Source: an uncultured Lachnospiraceae bacterium (GTDB taxonomy: Bacteria > Bacillota > Clostridia > Lachnospirales > Lachnospiraceae). From it: 64,000 bases of DNA. The notes beneath the pieces were generated by a model. The model was given only the letters and a program-made list of their open reading frames with translations, did not search any database and was not told the DNA's origin. The position numbers and the translations under genes are program-made. The stretch is from contig CAJUGJ010000008.1 of the NCBI GenBank assembly GCA_910586015.1, positions 62,001 to 126,000 of the forward strand. The letters are read 5' to 3'. This document shows positions 1 to 9,620 of this stretch, in pieces (positions within the stretch are counted from its first letter, which is position 1; each line of letters starts with the position of its first letter).

Positions 1-971
1 TTTTTTGCCTTTGTTAAGAAAGCAGTTAAAAATTCTTTTAACTGTTTTTCATTAATGGAAACAATATACTTGTCATAAGAAGTTTTTACACCAGATGCTT
101 CAACTGTTAGATTTTTTTCTACATTAACATCTGTTAACATATCAACAAACAAAGAAGAATAGTCAGTTAAAATCCGTTTTACGTCATCAGGACTTAACAT
201 AGACTCATTAAAAATACTGCTTATCATTTCCCCTAACTGTTGTGAACTAGAGGTACTTTGTTGTACAAAGTTACGAGCATCGATTTTTAAATAAGCAGGA
301 GAAAGTTCAGGAATTTGCAAATAGAAAACATCTTCTTTATTATCTGCTGCTAAATTTAGGGATACTAAACTTTGACCATTAACAGAAAGTAATACGTTAC
401 CTCCTACTTTTTCGTCTTTGGAGTTCGAAGCGATATTAGCAGATAGATTTTCAAAGTTTACATCTGATAATCCTGCTGATTCCAAAAATGGTACAAGAAA
501 TTCTTGATTGAGCTTAAGATCTACAGAAGCTAAACAGTTAAATTCTTGCTTATCGGAAGTGAGATTTGTAATGGGAGCTAAAAAAGTAGAGTACTGTTCA
601 GAAACATCTTCGGCAAGCTCTGCAAAGGAATGTTCAAAAATATTCTGAAGATACTCAGATGGCTTCATCATTGCCTGTTTCATACTATTTTTAAAAGAAT
701 CTGAAGAAGCATAGACAATAGCACCTGTTCCAACAACTATGAGGAATACTGCAATCATTGCTGCAAGGATTTTTTTCTTGTGAGGTTTCTTCTTTTCTGG
801 AACAGCTTCTGAAATAAAATCAGAAGAAACGGATTCTTGTGTCTGTGGCATAATAAAACTAACTGGTTCTTCTGATTTTGTTTGGGAAGAATCTTCTACT
901 TTAGCACCACAGGAAGGACAAGAGATAGCAGCTTCATCAAGTAAGTTACCACACTTTTTACAATATTTCAT
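1..971 (-). CDS. zinc-ribbon membrane protein, C-terminus beyond window
   Basis: Partial gene; the ATG lies at 969-971 and the reading frame runs open to the window edge, so at least 323 residues are present. The N-terminus starts MKYCKKCGNLL and has a CxxC...CxxC zinc ribbon (about residues 4-22). An acidic linker, a lysine-rich stretch and one membrane segment (about residues 65-83) follow, then a long extracytoplasmic part with no motif I recognise. This resembles the zinc-ribbon, one-TM, exported-domain layout of Firmicute envelope proteins such as the TcaA/YvbJ type. The function is unknown. It is transcribed divergently from the ABC transporter operon. Confidence 0.75.
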   Translation of the reverse strand, partial: MKYCKKCGNLLDEAAISCPSCGAKVEDSSQTKSEEPVSFIMPQTQESVSSDFISEAVPEKKKPHKKKILAAMIAVFLIVVGTGAIVYASSDSFKNSMKQAMMKPSEYLQNIFEHSFAELAEDVSEQYSTFLAPITNLTSDKQEFNCLASVDLKLNQEFLVPFLESAGLSDVNFENLSANIASNSKDEKVGGNVLLSVNGQSLVSLNLAADNKEDVFYLQIPELSPAYLKIDARNFVQQSTSSSQQLGEMISSIFNESMLSPDDVKRILTDYSSLFVDMLTDVNVEKNLTVEASGVKTSYDKYIVSINEKQLKEFLTAFLTKAK

Positions 972-1025
972 ATCAGTATACGCCTCCTTTTCTACTTAAT
1001 TTTATATTCATATGCTGACAGCTTC

Positions 1026-1054
1026 ATTATACGTGATTTGAAATCTTATGTCAA
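1026..1054 (-). promoter_or_regulatory. sigma-A promoter for the zinc-ribbon protein
   Basis: On the minus strand TTGACA (1049-1054) is separated by exactly 17 nt from TATAAT (1026-1031). The start codon lies about 55 nt downstream, behind an AGGAGG-like site. Confidence 0.75.
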
Positions 1055-1147
1055 TGAAACGAAAGAAAGATTCTGCTTAAAACTTTATTAAGAATTAGAT
1101 TTTTATTCTTTTTGCAAGATAGCACAAAAAAGAAAGTAGAATTGACA

Positions 1148-1176
1148 TTGTAGCTTTAAAAGAAATCAGATATAAT
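1148..1176 (+). promoter_or_regulatory. candidate sigma-A promoter for the ABC operon
   Basis: TATAAT at 1171-1176 is preceded by TTGTAG at 1148-1153 with a 17-nt spacer. A TTGACA at 1142-1147 also exists but would need a 23-nt spacer. The ribosome site follows at 1195-1201. Confidence 0.5.
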
Positions 1177-1204
1177 GAAGCACAGTCTATGATTGGAGGG
1201 GATT

Positions 1205-3526
1205 ATGGAGAGGATTAAGTTACCCAAAAAGGTACTTTCTATGTTGCAGGGACATGGAATAGAACCAGAACACATTTTAAAAATCTCTGCTACAGATATG
1301 ACAACGGAGTGTGAATATGCAGATGGATTTGTCGTTTTAACGGCTTCTAAATTAGTAGTTTTACTTTCTGCTCCAGAATTAAATGCTGTTCATCATTTTA
1401 AGGGATGTTCATTTAAAGATGAGTTGGAGATAGAAAAAGATAAAGATTGGGCAATTAAAATTTATGAACTTAGCTCAATACAAAAAATAGAAGTGGAACG
1501 ACAGGTAGCTTGTGGGATCTTGGTGGCACAGATACAAGAACAGACTTTTCGCCTTATAGCATTTTCTAATCTCTACAAGAAAAAAATGCACGAACTGGTT
1601 CGTACTTTTGAACATTTGTCTGAACCAAAACCAGATTTTTTGAAAGAGGAAAAAGAGGAGCAGGAAGAATATTGTCCTAACTGTGGAAGAATGTATCCAA
1701 ATCCAGAACGAAAGATCTGTCCAAAATGTATGGATCGAGGTTCAATTTTTTTACGTATTATGAAATACTTCCAGCCTTATACTGGAAAAATGATAGTGAT
1801 GTTATTATGTTATATAGCAACTGCTGCACTAAATTTAGTATGGCCATATTTAAGTGGAACCATACTCTATGATAGAGTACTTGCCAAAAATGAAGCATTT
1901 CTTGCCAAACTTGGATTAGGAGGCGGAAAGTTTATTACAGCATTAGTTCTTGTAATTGGAATGATGCTTTTGGCAAAATTGACAATCATAGCATTTAGTA
2001 TTTTGCAGGGAGTTTTTACCGCAAAAATTGTGGCACAAGTAGTCTGTGATATGAAAAAAGATATTTTTAAAGCGATGGGACAACTTTCTATTAGCTTTTT
2101 TAAAAGCCGTCAAACGGGAAATTTAATGACTAGAGTTTTAAGTGATGCCGATCGAATCACAGGTTTTTTTATTGACGGAGCTCCTTCTCTTTTGATCAGT
2201 GCATTTACTATGCTTTCTACAGTTGTAGTAATGTTTACAATTCGCTGGCAGATGGCATTAGTTGCTTGTTTACTTTTACCAATTTCTTTAGCAATCAGTT
2301 TTTATTTACGCCCAAGACTGTTTAGTCTATTTGGAAGAAGACATCGTGCAGAACGCTCTGTCAACAGTCAGGTTAATGATAATTTAACTGGTGCTAGAGT
2401 AGTAAAAGCATTTGGACAAGAAAGAAGAGAAATCACTAGATTTTCAAGAAATAATTCAAAATTAAAAAATGCAGAATTATCAATTGTAAAATTTAATAAT
2501 TACTTTGCAGCTCTTTATACAACAACACAAGAGCTCACCAATATTATTATCTGGATAATAGGTGTTACTTTTTTAATGAAAGATGATTCCATGCCAGTTG
2601 GTCTTTTAATTACATTTGTAGGATATGTTGGACAACTTGCTGGACCGATGAACTTTTTGGCAAGAATTTTTCATTGGTGGTCAAATAGTATGAATAGTGC
2701 ACAGCGTATGTTTGAAATTTTGGACGCTGTTCCAGAAGTAGTGGAAGCAAAAAATCCACTTCCATTAAAAGAGCCTCACGGTGAAATTGAATTAAGGAAT
2801 ATCACTTTTGGATATGAAGCGAATAAGCCAGTATTAAAGGATATTAGCGTTCATATTCCTGAGGGTTCCATGCTTGGAATTGTAGGAAGATCAGGAGCAG
2901 GAAAAACAACCTTAGTTAATTTGATTTCAAGAATGTACGATCCACAAGAAGGAGCAATTTTTCTGGATGGAAAGAATATAAAGGAACTTTCTTTTCATGA
3001 TCTTAGACGCAACGTAGCAATGGTATCACAAGAAACTTATATTTTTATGGGGACAGTAGAAGAGAATATTAAATATGCCAGACCGTCAGCAACAAAAGCA
3101 GAGGTGATTCGCGCAGCAGTTTTAGCCAGTGCCCATGAATTTATTTTACGGATGCCAGACGGATATGATACTAAAATTGGATCCTCAGGAAGAGAACTTT
3201 CTGGTGGAGAACGTCAACGAATTTCAATAGCAAGAGCAATTTTAGCAAATCCAAAGATTTTAATTCTCGATGAAGCCACTGCTTCTGTAGATACCGAAAC
3301 AGAGAGAGCAATTCAAACATCTTTAAACTATCTGGTTCGGGGTAGAACTACGATTTCAATTGCACATAGACTTTCTACTTTAAAAGATGCAGACTTTTTA
3401 ATTGTTATTGATAATGGAGAGATTACAGAAAGAGGAACGCATAAACAATTAGAAGAGCAAAGAGGAACGTATTATAAATTAATGGAACTTCAAAAGAAAG
3501 CACTTGCAATGAAAGGTTTAGAATAG
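1205..3526 (+). CDS. ABC half-transporter with N-terminal zinc ribbon (exporter type)
   Basis: A 773-residue type-IV ABC exporter half-molecule. The start is placed at ATG 1205, because GGAGGGG at 1195-1201 is its ribosome site and the upstream TTG 1193 overlaps that site. Domains in order: an unusual N-terminal soluble domain (about 1-150), a CPNC...CPKC zinc ribbon (about 156-176), a six-helix membrane domain (about 190-490), and an NBD with Walker A GRSGAGKTT (about 561), signature LSGGE (about 665) and Walker B ILILDEAT (about 685). The same layout recurs in the gene at 4118, so the two probably form a heterodimer. The DUF1854 gene lies between them. The substrate is not evident. Confidence 0.88.
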   Translation: MERIKLPKKVLSMLQGHGIEPEHILKISATDMTTECEYADGFVVLTASKLVVLLSAPELNAVHHFKGCSFKDELEIEKDKDWAIKIYELSSIQKIEVERQVACGILVAQIQEQTFRLIAFSNLYKKKMHELVRTFEHLSEPKPDFLKEEKEEQEEYCPNCGRMYPNPERKICPKCMDRGSIFLRIMKYFQPYTGKMIVMLLCYIATAALNLVWPYLSGTILYDRVLAKNEAFLAKLGLGGGKFITALVLVIGMMLLAKLTIIAFSILQGVFTAKIVAQVVCDMKKDIFKAMGQLSISFFKSRQTGNLMTRVLSDADRITGFFIDGAPSLLISAFTMLSTVVVMFTIRWQMALVACLLLPISLAISFYLRPRLFSLFGRRHRAERSVNSQVNDNLTGARVVKAFGQERREITRFSRNNSKLKNAELSIVKFNNYFAALYTTTQELTNIIIWIIGVTFLMKDDSMPVGLLITFVGYVGQLAGPMNFLARIFHWWSNSMNSAQRMFEILDAVPEVVEAKNPLPLKEPHGEIELRNITFGYEANKPVLKDISVHIPEGSMLGIVGRSGAGKTTLVNLISRMYDPQEGAIFLDGKNIKELSFHDLRRNVAMVSQETYIFMGTVEENIKYARPSATKAEVIRAAVLASAHEFILRMPDGYDTKIGSSGRELSGGERQRISIARAILANPKILILDEATASVDTETERAIQTSLNYLVRGRTTISIAHRLSTLKDADFLIVIDNGEITERGTHKQLEEQRGTYYKLMELQKKALAMKGLE

Positions 3527-3562
3527 ACAGAGAACTTATAAAACCAAATGGGAGGATTTAGG

Positions 3563-4108
3563 ATGCAGGGCGAAGAGTTTGATTTAGAACAAATGGAACA
3601 AGAAACAGAAGAAATGTTAAAAGTTCGATTTTTGACAGAAAAAAATGCAACGTTTTCCAGAACAGAGGGAGGTTTTGTCAGTTTAACTGTAGGAGAGGAA
3701 GTTTATTCAAGAGTTCATGTAGTACGGATGTTTCCTTTTACCGATCCACAACACTACATTTCGATACGTACTCCAGAAGAACGCTCAAAGGAAATAGGAA
3801 TTATTGAGGATATAGGAAAGCTAAACAAAGATACGAGAAGTATGTTAGAAGAACAGATGAATTTAAGATATTTTACACCTATAATCCAAAAAATCATATC
3901 TATTAAAGAGGAATATGGATATGCCTACTTTGATGTTTTAACAGATAGAGGTGCGTGTCGCTTTACGATACATATGGGTGGTAGTTCCATTATTCATCTT
4001 TCGGATACCCGAATTTTGATTTCAGATATTGATGAAAACCGATTTGAAATTCCAGATGTCGATCAATTAACGGCAGGAGAGCGTAAAAAATTAGATTTGT
4101 TTTTATAG
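3563..4108 (+). CDS. DUF1854 domain protein
   Basis: A 181-residue protein, soluble, with no signal peptide or membrane segment. ATG 3563 is preferred over ATG 3548, because the GGAGG at 3551-3555 sits between them at ribosome-site distance from the later start. The sequence fits the DUF1854 family (features such as RVHVVRMFPFTDPQHYIS and a C-terminal ISDIDENRFEIPD). It is sandwiched between two ABC half-transporter genes with short gaps (36 nt and 9 nt), so it is almost certainly co-transcribed and probably acts with them. I recall related ABC/DUF1854 sets being named for an association with cyanophycin metabolism; no cyanophycin gene is visible here. Biochemical role unknown. Confidence 0.75.
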   Translation: MQGEEFDLEQMEQETEEMLKVRFLTEKNATFSRTEGGFVSLTVGEEVYSRVHVVRMFPFTDPQHYISIRTPEERSKEIGIIEDIGKLNKDTRSMLEEQMNLRYFTPIIQKIISIKEEYGYAYFDVLTDRGACRFTIHMGGSSIIHLSDTRILISDIDENRFEIPDVDQLTAGERKKLDLFL

Positions 4109-4117
4109 GAGGCAGCC

Positions 4118-6310
4118 GTGATATTAAATTTTGAATTGTCTGAAAAAGATCGTCAGTTACTTGAACTGACACAGGGAGAAGAAATTTATTATGCTCTTCC
4201 TCTGGATTTAGATCATGAGGGGAATTATTTAAAAAATTCTTATGTCGTGATTACAAATCGGACAATCTCTGTTTTGGAAAATGGCATACGAAAAAAGCAG
4301 TATGCACTTACCGATTGTGAGGAAATAAAAAGTGAACCACAGATTGCATGTGGAATTTTATTTGTAATAAGAAATGGAAAGGAAGAACTTTTAGGTCGAT
4401 TTTCTTCCAAACATCTGGCAAGATTTTCTTATGCCGCCAGAGGTGCAATGCTATTAAAGAGAGGAAAGACACAAAAAATAGAAAGTAAGGAATATGAAAC
4501 AACATGTCTTATCTGTGGGAGAGCACTTCCGGGCACAAAACAATGTCCACATTGCGAAGGAAAAAAAGCAGGTGTATTACATGAATTATTACTCATGCTA
4601 AAACCTTATAAGATCCAAATGATTGTCATTTTCCTATTGATGCTTGCAGCATCAACGATTACCCTTTTAAATCCAGAGATCCAAAAATATTTAATTGATG
4701 ATATACTAAATGCAGAAAATAGTACACTTACTCAAGCATTTATATGTTTGGGAATCATGTTTTCTTTAAGTATTGGAATTATCATTGTAAATATTTCAAA
4801 AAGCTATTTATGTGCTAGATTAGGTTCTACTATCAGTATGGATCTAAGAAAAAGATTATATGAAAAGATACAGATTTTAACTCTTTCTTTTATCAATGAC
4901 AGAAGACCGGGAGAATTGATGAACCGAATTATTAATGATACAGGACGAGTTAGAGAATTTATGGAAGATATCTTTTGTAATCTGTTTACTGTTGTCATTA
5001 TCTTTATTTGCGATATTATATATATGTTGATATTAGATGTAAAACTGGCAATTTTAGCATTCATGTTTACACCGATTTCTGTTTTTGTATCAGTTGCCTT
5101 TTGGAAAAATATTCATCGTAGATTTCATAGACAATGGGTAAAGAATGACGATATTTATAGTCAACTTCAAGATGTCATTTCTGGAATGTCTATTGTAAAA
5201 TCTTATGGAAAGGAAGGGGAAGAATCACAGCGGTTTGATAAAAGTTCGGAGGAATTTGCTGTAATTCAAAGCCGTAATGAAGTATTTTGGGCAATTTTTT
5301 ATCCAACACTTTCTTTTATTATAGGTGCTGGGGTCTTTCTGATTCTCTATTTTGGCGGTAAAGATGTCATTTATGGAAATATGACAGCAGGAGAACTTTT
5401 ACAATTTGTAAATTATACTTCTTTACTTTATATGTATTTAAACTGGATTACCAATCTACCAAGACAATTAATGAATCTGGTTACAAGCATACAGCGAATT
5501 GGAGATGTCATGTCTCAAGAGCCACAGATTTATGACAAAAAAAATGCTTCTAAATTAGAAGTAAAGGGAGAAATTGAATTTCAGAATGTTTCTTTTGGCT
5601 ACAAGTCCTATCAACCTGTATTAGAACATATTAATTTGAAAGTAAAACCGGGAGAGATGATAGGGTTAGTTGGAGCATCTGGAACAGGAAAATCTACTAT
5701 GATCAATTTGATTATGCACTTATATGAGGCAGATGATGGAGAACTTTTAGTAGACGGAAAAGATATTAGAGAAATTCAGTTGGCAAATTATCATGCACAG
5801 ATCGGTGTAGTATTACAAGAAACCTTTTTATTTTCTGGAACGATTTTAAACAATATTCGATTCGCCAGACCAGACGCAACATACGAAGAAGTAATTCGTG
5901 CTGCAAAAATGGCAAATGCTCATGATTTTATCTGTCGAACACCAGATGGCTACAATACATATGTAGGAGAAAGAGGATTTAACTTATCTGGAGGGGAACG
6001 TCAAAGATTAGCGATTGCCAGAGCAATTTTAAATGAACCAAGACTTTTAATCTTAGATGAAGCAACTGCAAGTTTGGATACAGAAAGTGAATATTTAATT
6101 CAGAAAGCACTAGAACGATTAAGATCTGGTAGAACAACCTTTGCGATTGCCCATCGTCTTTCAACTTTAAAAGATGCAGATCGTTTGGTAGTAATTGATG
6201 GACATGAGATTGCAGAAGTTGGGACACATAATGAACTCATGGAAAAGAAAGGAATTTACTATGGTTTAGTTACTGCACAATTAGAAATGCAAAATACAGA
6301 AAAAAATTAA
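4118..6310 (+). CDS. ABC half-transporter with N-terminal zinc ribbon, second subunit
   Basis: A 730-residue ABC exporter half-molecule starting at GTG 4118, with AGGAGG at 4108-4113. It repeats the layout of the gene at 1205. An N-terminal soluble domain shares the motif QIACGIL with QVACGIL of its partner. A CLICG...CPHC zinc ribbon (about 129-145) follows, then the membrane domain (about 160-460) and an NBD with Walker A GASGTGKST (about 521), LSGGE (about 622) and LLILDEAT (about 643). Both partners keep complete Walker A, signature and Walker B motifs, so neither ATP site looks degenerate at that level. Its stop is followed closely by a terminator. Confidence 0.88.
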   Translation: MILNFELSEKDRQLLELTQGEEIYYALPLDLDHEGNYLKNSYVVITNRTISVLENGIRKKQYALTDCEEIKSEPQIACGILFVIRNGKEELLGRFSSKHLARFSYAARGAMLLKRGKTQKIESKEYETTCLICGRALPGTKQCPHCEGKKAGVLHELLLMLKPYKIQMIVIFLLMLAASTITLLNPEIQKYLIDDILNAENSTLTQAFICLGIMFSLSIGIIIVNISKSYLCARLGSTISMDLRKRLYEKIQILTLSFINDRRPGELMNRIINDTGRVREFMEDIFCNLFTVVIIFICDIIYMLILDVKLAILAFMFTPISVFVSVAFWKNIHRRFHRQWVKNDDIYSQLQDVISGMSIVKSYGKEGEESQRFDKSSEEFAVIQSRNEVFWAIFYPTLSFIIGAGVFLILYFGGKDVIYGNMTAGELLQFVNYTSLLYMYLNWITNLPRQLMNLVTSIQRIGDVMSQEPQIYDKKNASKLEVKGEIEFQNVSFGYKSYQPVLEHINLKVKPGEMIGLVGASGTGKSTMINLIMHLYEADDGELLVDGKDIREIQLANYHAQIGVVLQETFLFSGTILNNIRFARPDATYEEVIRAAKMANAHDFICRTPDGYNTYVGERGFNLSGGERQRLAIARAILNEPRLLILDEATASLDTESEYLIQKALERLRSGRTTFAIAHRLSTLKDADRLVVIDGHEIAEVGTHNELMEKKGIYYGLVTAQLEMQNTEKN

Positions 6311-6329
6311 TGATATAACAAATTACAAT

Positions 6330-6363
6330 AAAAGCTGTCGTACTAAGAAATACGACAGCTTTT
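6330..6363 (+). terminator. intrinsic terminator after the ABC operon
   Basis: A perfect 12-13 bp inverted repeat (AAAGCTGTCGTA / TACGACAGCTTT) with an 8-nt loop and a short T tract. A related sequence with an expanded loop occurs at 17299-17374. Confidence 0.85.
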
Positions 6364-6387
6364 GTCATGGATAAGCTGAACTAAGTA

Positions 6388-6416
6388 TTGAGGAATGAAA
6401 ACAGTTGTGATAATAT
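6388..6416 (+). promoter_or_regulatory. sigma-A promoter for the hybrid kinase
   Basis: TTGAGG (6388-6393), a 17-nt spacer, then TAATAT (6411-6416). The start codon of the kinase is at 6459. Confidence 0.55.
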
Positions 6417-6458
6417 TAAAGAATAAATAATATTAGAAAGCAGATGTGAAAAGTAAAA

Positions 6459-9400
6459 ATGACGAGTTTACGAAAATTAGGAGGAGTTTCAATCCTACTT
6501 ATATTTATTTTTATGATTATTGCACTATTTCAGTTTCAAAAAGAAGAAGATATCCCTCTATTACCAGAGCAGTCTGAATATTATTTTAATGAGGATTGGT
6601 CTATGATCTCATTAGATAGTACGAAGGTATCTGGAGCAGAGTTAAATGATTCTAGAGTTCAAAAACTGATAAAAGAAACACTAAAAGAAGGAAAATATCA
6701 GAAAGTAAATCTTCCATATACAGGAAAGAGTGAAGTAGACGATATCATTGTTTTTAAAAATATCTTACCAAAAGAATTTGCAGGTCTGGCATTAAAATTT
6801 TCTTCTATAGACACTATGATATGTATAATTTTGGATGGTAAAATCATCTACCAGTCTTATTTTGAAGATGATGTATCTAAAAGAATGTTTGGATACAACG
6901 AGCATTTAGTAAATATTCCAAATGTGATTCAAAAAGGAGAAATATGGATTGAACTAACATCTTCTTATCCAGATGTAGCGGCAACATTAGATAATATTAA
7001 AATCGAAACACGTGATATGATAATGATAGGAGTAATAGGAAATCATATTACTGATATTGGTTGCTGTCTTCTGATTATTATTATGACAATTATCATGTTT
7101 GTACTTACACTAATACGACGATATACATGTCAACCAACACGAGGAGAACTATTTTTAGCACTAATTGGATTGACAACAGGAATCTATTACTTTATTGATA
7201 CAAATACATTAAGTATATTTTATAATATACAAGAAGCATATGCGATACAAGAGTATTTAGTTTTATTGCTTCCTTTATTTTTAACACTATATTTTGAACG
7301 AAATCTATATATAGTATATCCACGTCGTTTTTCTATATTATTGTGCTGTGTATGTATCCATTCGGTGATTCAAATTTTGTTACAAATACTAGGCATACAG
7401 ACTACAGAAAATGTGATAAATATATCTTTATTTGTAGTAGTTATAGTTTGTATAGTTGCTATTGTAAGTTTAATACAGTTTGATTACCGAAACAGATTAT
7501 ATCAAACAATATTTTCCGTCTTATCTATATTTGTATTATTGTTAGGAGAAGTTATAAATTTAATTATGAATATTACTGTCGAAAGCGTTTATGGCAGTAT
7601 AGTAAGTCAGTACAGCATGACAATATTTAGTATTATGGTAGCTGTCATACATACTTTACAACTTTCAAAAGAGTATCGAATAAGTGTAGAAGAAAAAGCA
7701 AAAATAACAGAGCAACAAAATATACAATTAATTCAGGCTAAGAAAGAGGCAGATGTAGCAAGACATGAGGCTTTGGCGGCAAATGAGGCAAAAGGAAAAT
7801 TTTTAGCACATATGTCTCATGAAATTCGTACACCAATTAATGCCGTACTTGGTATGGACGAGATGATCTTACGTGAATCGAAAGAACAAAATATAAAAGA
7901 ATATGCGATGGATATTTATACAGCAGGTCAAACGTTATTGTCACTAATTAATGATATTTTAGATTTTTCTAAGATTGATTCTGGTAAAATGGAGATTGTA
8001 CCAGTAGAATATGATATCAGTAGTTTGATACATGATTTGATCAATATGACCATACAGAGAGCAAAAGATAAAAATATCAAACTTGAAGTAGAGGTCGATC
8101 ACGAAATTCCATCTCGCCTATTTGGAGATGATGTACGTATCCGTCAGATATTGACTAATATTCTTACTAATGCAGTCAAATATACACAGGAAGGAATAGT
8201 ATGGTTACGGGTTAAAAGTCACAAAACAGATGAAACGGTTATACTTAGATTTGAAGTGGAAGATACAGGGATAGGAATAAAAGAGGAGGATTTGCCTAAA
8301 CTTTCTGCAGAATTTGAACGAATAGAAGAAAATAGAAATCGCAACATTGAAGGAAGCGGTCTTGGTATGAGTATTACCATTCAACTTTTGGAATTGCTTG
8401 GCAGCAGATTGCAAGTTGAAAGTATATATGGAAAAGGTTCAAAATTCTATTTTGAACTAGAACAAAAGATTATTGATCCTATACCAATTGGAGATTTTGA
8501 ATCTAGGGTACATCAGATTGCACAAGATTATAACTATAATACTAAATTTTATGCACCAGATGCAAAGATACTCATTGTAGATGACAATATAGTCAATCTC
8601 AAAGTATTACGAAATCTCTTAAAGGAAACAAAAATTCAAGTAACAGAGGCCAAACGAGGTATAGAATGTTTGGAATTGGTGCAGAAAAATCATTATGATT
8701 TGATTTTTCTCGATCATATGATGCCTGAAATGGATGGAGTAGAAACATTACATCATATGAAAACACTTTCTAATTATCCATGTGAGAATACTCCAGTTGT
8801 TGTATTGACTGCAAATGCAGTATCAGGAGCAAAAGAAAAATATTTATCAGAAGGTTTTGATGATTTTCTATCGAAACCGATTGTTCCAGAAAAACTAGAA
8901 AATATGATTAAGAAAATATTACCAAGAGAACTGTTAGAGGAAGCTATTAACAATCCAAAACAGGTTGAAACAAAAACAGATATATCAGATCTATTTTTAG
9001 AAGAGCTTCCACAGATAGATGGATTAGATTGGAATTACGCTTGGCTACATCTACCAGATAGAAACCTGTTAGAATATACAATAAAAGAGTTTTATGCCCA
9101 AATTGAATCTGCCGCAGATAATCTAGAAAGAGCATATGAACAAATTACGAAGGTAGAACAACTAGATTCATATCGAATTCAGGTACATGCTATGAAAAGT
9201 CTTGCAGCGACAATTGGAATTATACCATTGACTGGTATTGCAAAGGTATTAGAATATGCAGCGAAAGATAATAAAATAGATATAATTATGTCTATGACAA
9301 CAACATTTTTGGAAGAGTGGCGTAGTTACCACAAGAAATTACAAGGAGTATTTGATATAGGAACTGTGTCGAAAAAAGAAGTGACAGATTATTCACTCAT

Positions 9401-9602
9401 ACAGGCTGTTGTAGAAATGTTACGAATTAGTATGCAGGAGATGGATATTGATCAAGCAGACCAGTTGATCGGACAATTAAGGGAATATGAATATTCAGAT
9501 GAAATAGAACAAAATATACAAAAACTTGAGGAGGCAGTAACAAATTTAGATTTAGAAAAAGTAGAATATATTGCAGAACAACTGATTGAACAGATAAATT
9601 AG
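6459..9602 (+). CDS. hybrid histidine kinase: 7TM sensor, HisKA, HATPase, receiver, HPt
   Basis: A 1047-residue membrane sensor kinase. An N-terminal membrane segment (about 9-26) leads to an extracytoplasmic domain (about 30-190) and about seven further hydrophobic helices (about 198-405), a 7TMR-DISM-like plan. A short coiled coil precedes HisKA with phospho-acceptor His454 in HMSHEIRTP. The ATPase domain shows the N box (about 560), DTGIGI (about 601) and GSGLGMS (about 632). A receiver with phospho-acceptor Asp752 (FLDHMMPEMDG) follows, then an HPt-like segment with His910 (HAMKSLA) and a C-terminal helical tail. All sites for a His-Asp-His relay are present. The ligand is unknown. The likely partner regulator is the next gene, 18 nt downstream. 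The ribosome site before ATG 6459 is weak. Confidence 0.88.
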   Translation: MTSLRKLGGVSILLIFIFMIIALFQFQKEEDIPLLPEQSEYYFNEDWSMISLDSTKVSGAELNDSRVQKLIKETLKEGKYQKVNLPYTGKSEVDDIIVFKNILPKEFAGLALKFSSIDTMICIILDGKIIYQSYFEDDVSKRMFGYNEHLVNIPNVIQKGEIWIELTSSYPDVAATLDNIKIETRDMIMIGVIGNHITDIGCCLLIIIMTIIMFVLTLIRRYTCQPTRGELFLALIGLTTGIYYFIDTNTLSIFYNIQEAYAIQEYLVLLLPLFLTLYFERNLYIVYPRRFSILLCCVCIHSVIQILLQILGIQTTENVINISLFVVVIVCIVAIVSLIQFDYRNRLYQTIFSVLSIFVLLLGEVINLIMNITVESVYGSIVSQYSMTIFSIMVAVIHTLQLSKEYRISVEEKAKITEQQNIQLIQAKKEADVARHEALAANEAKGKFLAHMSHEIRTPINAVLGMDEMILRESKEQNIKEYAMDIYTAGQTLLSLINDILDFSKIDSGKMEIVPVEYDISSLIHDLINMTIQRAKDKNIKLEVEVDHEIPSRLFGDDVRIRQILTNILTNAVKYTQEGIVWLRVKSHKTDETVILRFEVEDTGIGIKEEDLPKLSAEFERIEENRNRNIEGSGLGMSITIQLLELLGSRLQVESIYGKGSKFYFELEQKIIDPIPIGDFESRVHQIAQDYNYNTKFYAPDAKILIVDDNIVNLKVLRNLLKETKIQVTEAKRGIECLELVQKNHYDLIFLDHMMPEMDGVETLHHMKTLSNYPCENTPVVVLTANAVSGAKEKYLSEGFDDFLSKPIVPEKLENMIKKILPRELLEEAINNPKQVETKTDISDLFLEELPQIDGLDWNYAWLHLPDRNLLEYTIKEFYAQIESAADNLERAYEQITKVEQLDSYRIQVHAMKSLAATIGIIPLTGIAKVLEYAAKDNKIDIIMSMTTTFLEEWRSYHKKLQGVFDIGTVSKKEVTDYSLIQAVVEMLRISMQEMDIDQADQLIGQLREYEYSDEIEQNIQKLEEAVTNLDLEKVEYIAEQLIEQIN

Positions 9603-9620
9603 TGATTGAGGGAGAAAGAG

